NCBI GenBank assembly: GCA_018260285.1
Contig: JAGLBH010000005.1
Location: forward strand, 1 to 27,189
Reading direction: 5' to 3'
Source of the DNA: Arthrobacter sp.
GTDB lineage: Bacteria > Actinomycetota > Actinomycetes > Actinomycetales > Micrococcaceae
DNA length: 27,189 nucleotides
Shown here: positions 24,319 through 27,189 of the stretch, piece after piece
How positions within the stretch are numbered: the stretch's first letter is position 1
Layout: every line of letters begins with the position of its first letter
Notes under the pieces: generated by a model
The model's database searches: none
Told to the model about the DNA's origin: nothing
The model's input: the letters and a program-made list of their open reading frames with translations, nothing else
Program-made: the position numbers and the translations under genes

Positions 24319-24340
24319 GTGAAAGTCACAGGACTTTCAC
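24319..24340. promoter_or_regulatory. 22-bp dyad in the ctaC upstream region
   Basis: GTGAAAGTC (24319-24327) and GACTTTCAC (24332-24340) are perfect 9-bp complements with a 4-nt spacer. The element lies 69-90 bp upstream of ctaC. An AT-rich stretch with -10-like TAATAA lies just upstream on the minus strand (24341-24360), so the dyad would overlap the transcription start or fold in the 5' leader. An operator or RNA hairpin fits equally well. Confidence 0.5.
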
Positions 24341-24408
24341 GGTTTATTACTACTCATCGTAGAGCTTACCTCTTCAGGACGCCTATTCGGGGCAGCGGAT
24401 ATTTTGGA

Positions 24409-24427
24409 GACGGCGTGTTTCGCCGTC
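24409..24427. other. Short perfect hairpin between erpA and ctaC
   Basis: GACGGCG (24409-24415) and CGCCGTC (24421-24427) are perfect 7-bp complements with a TGTTT loop. It may be a second, weaker stop for transcripts from the FeS carrier gene. Confidence 0.35.
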
Positions 24428-24449
24428 ATCGGAGAGGCGTGGACACAGA

Positions 24450-24483
24450 AGCGGCGCCGCCCTGAGAACAGGACGACGCCGCT
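24450..24483 (-). terminator. Terminator of the FeS carrier gene
   Basis: AGCGGCG (24450-24456) pairs with CGCCGCT (24477-24483) and CCTG with CAGG inside, with two mismatches between. Read on the minus strand, TCTGTGTCC follows. It lies 37 nt after the stop. Confidence 0.7.
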
Positions 24484-24519
24484 CTGCAGCCAGGGGGTCA
24501 CTCCCCCGGGACGGAACGC

Positions 24520-24882
24520 CTAGTGGAAGGAGTCGCCGCAGGCGCAGGAGCCTTCGGCGTTGGGGTTGTCGATCGTGAACCCCTGCTTCGAGATCGTGTC
24601 CTCGAAGTCAATGGTGGCGCCGGAGAGGTAGGGGACGCTCATCTTGTCGACGACGACCTCGACGCCGTTGAAATCGCGCACGGCATCCCCCTCGAGCAGG
24701 CGCTCGTCGAAGTACAGCTGGTAGATCAGGCCGGAGCAGCCGCCGGGCTGCACGGCGACGCGCAGGCGCAGGTCCTGGCGTCCCTCCTGCTCGAGAAGGC
24801 TGCGCACCTTGTCCGCGGCGACGTCGGTCAGGCCGACCTCGTGGGTAGCGGTCTCAGTCTGGTCATTCACCTGGGTTGTCAT
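24520..24882 (-). CDS. erpA: A-type iron-sulfur cluster carrier (ErpA/IscA/HesB family)
   Basis: This 120-residue protein accepts and delivers iron-sulfur clusters to apo-proteins. The three conserved cysteines are present in GGCSG and in the C-terminal CACG (GSCACGDSFH). The PNAEGSCACG ending and the IDFEDTISKQGFTIDNPNA stretch are typical. ATG 24882 is chosen because GGAGGAAGG lies about 8 nt upstream; an in-frame start at 24942 adds 20 basic residues without support. It lies between the dipeptidase gene and ctaC, close to the genes for iron-sulfur and heme-copper respiratory subunits. The symbol is by family; iscA-like naming is equally possible. Confidence 0.93.
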   Translation of the reverse strand: MTTQVNDQTETATHEVGLTDVAADKVRSLLEQEGRQDLRLRVAVQPGGCSGLIYQLYFDERLLEGDAVRDFNGVEVVVDKMSVPYLSGATIDFEDTISKQGFTIDNPNAEGSCACGDSFH

Positions 24883-24931
24883 GGCAAACCCCTTCCTCCG
24901 CCGATGACGACGGACTGCAGTATTGACTTCG

Positions 24932-24937
24932 AGTGTA
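24932..24937 (-). promoter_or_regulatory. Candidate -10 element for the FeS carrier gene
   Basis: On the minus strand TACACT lies about 50 nt upstream of ATG 24882, in the gap after the dipeptidase stop. No clear -35 is visible. Confidence 0.3.
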
Positions 24938-24962
24938 TCCACTGCGAGGGCCTGTGGAGGGA

Positions 24963-26387
24963 TTACTCGCTCTCGGCGAAGCCTTCTCCTTCTGCAATGC
25001 GGGAGAGCATGAGGATCTCGGCGCAGATGGCCTTCTGGAAGTCCCCCAGGTCGAGGGACTCATTGGCCGAGTGCGCCCGGGTGTCCGGGTCCTCGACGCC
25101 CGTCACCAGAATCTCCGCGTCGGGGTAGACCTCCGTGAGGTCTGCGATGAAGGGAATGGACCCGCCCATCCCGATCTCCACGGCCTCCGTGCCGAAGGCA
25201 TCGGTGAGCGAGGCCAGGGCGATCCGCGCGTAGGGCTTGACCGTCTCCGTCTGGAACGGCTGGCCTGCTTCTCCGCGCTCGAAGCGGATCTCCGCCCCGA
25301 AGATGTCCAGACCCTCGACATGGGCTCGGAGCGCCTCAAGAGCCTTCTCCGGGTCCTGGCCGGGCGCGATGCGCAGGCTGAGCTTGGCCCTCGCCTCATT
25401 GATGAGCGTGTTCGAGGCCGTCTCCACCGACGGCCCGTCCACGCCGATGACCGAGAGGGCCGGCTTGAGCCACAGCCGATCCGTCAGGCTGCCGGTTCCC
25501 GCCAGGCGGGAGGTCTCGAGAAGTCCCGCGTCCCGCCGGAAGTCCTCCTCCTGGTAGACAAGGCTGGAGGTGCTCGACGCCGTCTGAAGCCCCTCAATCG
25601 CGACATCCCCCTCAGGGGTGTGCAGTGAGGCGATGACCCGCCCGAGCACCGTCAGGGCATCGAGGACAGGCCCGCCGAACATGCCTGAGTGGGAGGCGTG
25701 CTCCGCCACGCGCACGGTCACGGTGCCGTCGACCAGACCGCGGAGGGAGGTCGTCAGCGCAGGGGTGCCCACCACCCAGTTGCTCGAATCGGCCACGATG
25801 ATCGCATCGCCCCGCAGCTCGGCCGCATGCTCCTCGAGGAAGGGGCGGAAGGTCGGCGATCCCGCCTCTTCCTCTCCTTCGACAAAGAGCGTGATGCCGA
25901 GGGGCAGCGCCCCCTGGAAGTGCTCACGCAGAGCGCGCACGGCAGCCAGGTGGACCATGATCCCCGCCTTGTCGTCGGCGGTGCCCCGGCCGTAGAGGCG
26001 CCCGTTCTTCTCCGTGGCCACGAAGGGCTCCGTGTCCCAGAGGGCTCGGTCCTGGGGAGGCTGGACGTCGTGGTGCGCGTAGAGCAGCACGGTCGGCGCT
26101 CCCTCGGGGGCCGGAATGCGGGCGATGACGGCAGGCGCCCCGGTGACGGGCTTCCCCTCGTCTGTCGTCGAGACCCTGTGGATCTCGACCGTCTCGAATC
26201 CTGCGGCGCGAGCGAGTTCGGCCACGGCCTCGGCGCTGCGCTCCACATGGCTCTGGTCGAAAGACGGCCAGGCGATGCCGGGGATCGCCACGAGATCCTT
26301 CAGCTCCTGGAGCGCCTGGGGGAAGGAGGCCGCGGTGAGCTCGGCGGCCTGATCAGCGGAGAGATGGGAAACAGTTGATTCATTCAT
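24963..26387 (-). CDS. M20-family metallodipeptidase
   Basis: This 474-residue cytosolic peptidase of the ArgE/DapE/ACY1/CPG2 group uses two zinc ions. Motifs are AHHDVQPP (His105, Asp107), GRGTADDKAG (bridging Asp138), EGEEEAGS (catalytic/metal Glu172-173), the metal Asp200 in ADSSNW, and the late His in RAHSANES. The dimerisation domain inserts from about residue 210 to 330. Members near this type cleave dipeptides such as Xaa-Xaa or Cys-Gly with broad specificity; the exact substrate is unknown. ATG 26387 is chosen from the promoter: TAGGGT ends 7 nt upstream. The upstream in-frame extension would cover the divergent gene. Confidence 0.9.
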   Translation of the reverse strand: MNESTVSHLSADQAAELTAASFPQALQELKDLVAIPGIAWPSFDQSHVERSAEAVAELARAAGFETVEIHRVSTTDEGKPVTGAPAVIARIPAPEGAPTVLLYAHHDVQPPQDRALWDTEPFVATEKNGRLYGRGTADDKAGIMVHLAAVRALREHFQGALPLGITLFVEGEEEAGSPTFRPFLEEHAAELRGDAIIVADSSNWVVGTPALTTSLRGLVDGTVTVRVAEHASHSGMFGGPVLDALTVLGRVIASLHTPEGDVAIEGLQTASSTSSLVYQEEDFRRDAGLLETSRLAGTGSLTDRLWLKPALSVIGVDGPSVETASNTLINEARAKLSLRIAPGQDPEKALEALRAHVEGLDIFGAEIRFERGEAGQPFQTETVKPYARIALASLTDAFGTEAVEIGMGGSIPFIADLTEVYPDAEILVTGVEDPDTRAHSANESLDLGDFQKAICAEILMLSRIAEGEGFAESE

Positions 26388-26400
26388 GGTTTTCACCCTA
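26387..26400 (-). promoter_or_regulatory. Leaderless-type promoter of the dipeptidase gene
   Basis: On the minus strand TAGGGT (26400-26395) ends 7 nt before ATG 26387. Its -35 position (about 26418-26423, CTGTCC on the minus strand) abuts the start codon of the divergent gene. Confidence 0.45.
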
Positions 26401-26424
26401 TCGGGGATCGGTAGAATGGACAGG
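26390..26424 (+). promoter_or_regulatory. Leaderless-type promoter of the DUF3043 gene
   Basis: TTTTCA (26390-26395), 16 nt, TAGAAT (26412-26417), then 6 nt to GTG 26424. The -35 overlaps the -10 region of the divergent dipeptidase promoter. Confidence 0.55.
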
Positions 26425-27071
26425 TGTTTCCACTGAAGAAGTCTGAGAAGTCCGCGCCTGCTGAGGCGACCGAATCGTCCGCCTCTCCCAAGGCCACCCA
26501 TGGGTCTACCCGGGCCGATCGGGCGTCAGCGCCGGCTGCCGAGCAGACCGAGGCCCGCCCGAACCGCCACCCGCAGGAGAAGAAGGGCGTCCCCACTCCC
26601 ACGCGCAAGGAGCGCGAGGCAGCGCGCAAGCGCCCCCTCGTCGTGACGGATCCCGCAGAGGCCAAGAAGCGGCGCCGCGCAGAGCAGGCCGCTGCAGCCG
26701 AGAAGACGCGTGAGGCCTTCCGCACGGGCGACGACCGCTACCTCCCGCTTCAGCACCGGGGAGAGAACCGCCGGCTCATCCGCAATGTGATCGACGAGCG
26801 ATTCCGCATCGGCGAGCTGCTCATCTTCCTGGCGATCCCCTATTTCCTCTTCTCCTTCCTCTTTGCGGGCAACCTCCAGCTCTCCCAGATTCTCTCGTAC
26901 GTGTTCCTGGGGTTCATCGCGATCATGGCCATCGAGATCTTCTTCGTCACCCGCAAGGTGCGCGCCCGCCAGCGCGCTGCAGGCGTGACCGGCCAGCGCA
27001 GCGACGTGTTCTACATCTTCCAGCGCATCAGCATGTTCCGCCGTTTCCGGATGCCGGCGGCCGGAGTCTGA
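26424..27071 (+). CDS. DUF3043 family membrane protein
   Basis: This 215-residue protein has a charged N-terminal half: a Ser/Ala/Glu-rich tail, then the family motif KKGVPTPTRKEREAARKRPL (about 53-72). The conserved FRTGDDRYLPLQHRGENRRL (about 99-118) follows, and then two membrane helices (about 131-150 and 154-174). The C-terminus is basic. The architecture matches actinobacterial DUF3043 proteins, whose function is not known. GTG 26424 is fixed by the leaderless promoter. It is divergent from the dipeptidase and is followed by a 46-bp palindrome. Confidence 0.9.
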   Translation: MFPLKKSEKSAPAEATESSASPKATHGSTRADRASAPAAEQTEARPNRHPQEKKGVPTPTRKEREAARKRPLVVTDPAEAKKRRRAEQAAAAEKTREAFRTGDDRYLPLQHRGENRRLIRNVIDERFRIGELLIFLAIPYFLFSFLFAGNLQLSQILSYVFLGFIAIMAIEIFFVTRKVRARQRAAGVTGQRSDVFYIFQRISMFRRFRMPAAGV

Positions 27072-27099
27072 TGAGCAGCCTCTGGCCTGAAGGCCTCAG

Positions 27100-27127
27100 G
27101 ACCCTCTGAGCTTGACCCTCTGAGCTT
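27100..27127 (+). repeat. 14-bp exact tandem duplication
   Basis: The unit GACCCTCTGAGCTT occurs twice back to back (27100-27113 and 27114-27127), directly before the terminal palindrome. It looks like a recent slippage duplication in non-coding DNA. Confidence 0.9.
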
Positions 27128-27128
27128 G

Positions 27129-27174
27129 ACGCAGAAGAAGGGCCTCACCGATCGGTGAGGCCCTTCTTCTGCGT
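27129..27174. terminator. 46-bp perfect palindrome, probable bidirectional terminator
   Basis: Bases 27129-27151 are the exact complement of 27152-27174, with no spacer at the centre (CCGATCGG). Each arm includes a CTTCTTCT pyrimidine stretch. A transcript from either side would form a very stable hairpin. It probably ends the DUF3043 transcript and a converging gene beyond the window. Confidence 0.8.
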
Positions 27175-27189
27175 TCAGGGGCTGAGACG

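Noticed and set aside
1..27189. CRISPR array, tRNA, rRNA, prophage, insertion sequence or toxin-antitoxin pair
   Set aside because: I looked for regularly spaced repeats, cloverleaf-like or rRNA-like sequence, transposase/integrase motifs and small paired genes, and found none that could be supported.

Overview
The window looks like the chromosome of a high-GC Gram-positive actinobacterium (Actinomycetia). The indicators are Pup/proteasome accessory genes, RbpA, a fused PafBC, the three-gene qcrCAB set with a di-heme QcrC, an actinobacterial CtaF, DUF3054 and DUF3043 proteins, and very frequent GTG starts. An Actinomycetaceae-like genus is plausible but cannot be fixed from the sequence alone. 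Almost all of the window is ordinary core genome. No CRISPR array, prophage, insertion sequence, tRNA or rRNA was seen.

Layout. (1) 1-8283, plus strand: the 3' end of a probable pafA, an FKBP lipoprotein with two degenerate and one intact FKBP unit, a cytosolic FKBP, fused pafBC, tatA, tatC and the helicase gene helY. This matches the conserved pafA-pafBC-tatAC-helY order of actinobacteria. (2) 8327-10779, plus: a YtcJ-type amidohydrolase and a polyprenol-phosphate mannosyltransferase (ppm1/DPM1 type), ended by a perfect 14-bp hairpin shared with the convergent rlmA-like/rbpA pair (minus, 10889-12150). (3) 12300-14886: a 68-residue helix-hairpin-helix protein, a PAP2 phosphatase (minus), a DUF3054 membrane protein (plus) and trpD (minus). 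(4) 15027-19289, plus: ctaE-qcrC-qcrA-qcrB, which encode cytochrome oxidase subunit III and the cytochrome bcc complex. (5) 19345-21103: a small accessory islet with a DUF1349 protein and a GntR/UTRA regulator, both minus. (6) 21282-24250, minus: ctaC-ctaD-ctaF, encoding the rest of the aa3 oxidase. (7) 24520-27071: an A-type iron-sulfur carrier (minus), an M20 dipeptidase (minus) and a divergent DUF3043 membrane protein. The window closes with a 46-bp perfect palindrome.

How the genes work together: sections 4 and 6 together encode the bcc-aa3 respiratory supercomplex. The FeS carrier could help mature iron-sulfur proteins such as the Rieske subunit QcrA. TatAC is the export system that Rieske proteins of this type are expected to use. 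PafBC is the DNA-damage activator next to the Pup-proteasome genes.

The most notable signals are regulatory rather than a new enzyme system. At least nine genes have a -10-like TANNNT (or CATAAT) hexamer ending 6-7 nt before the start codon, which implies leaderless transcription. Two of these promoters are packed head-to-head into 36 bp. A 9-bp dyad lies in the ctaC leader or promoter, dyads flank the gntR promoter, and the GntR/DUF1349 islet sits between the two halves of the respiratory cluster. I did not find a convincing previously undescribed multi-gene system.
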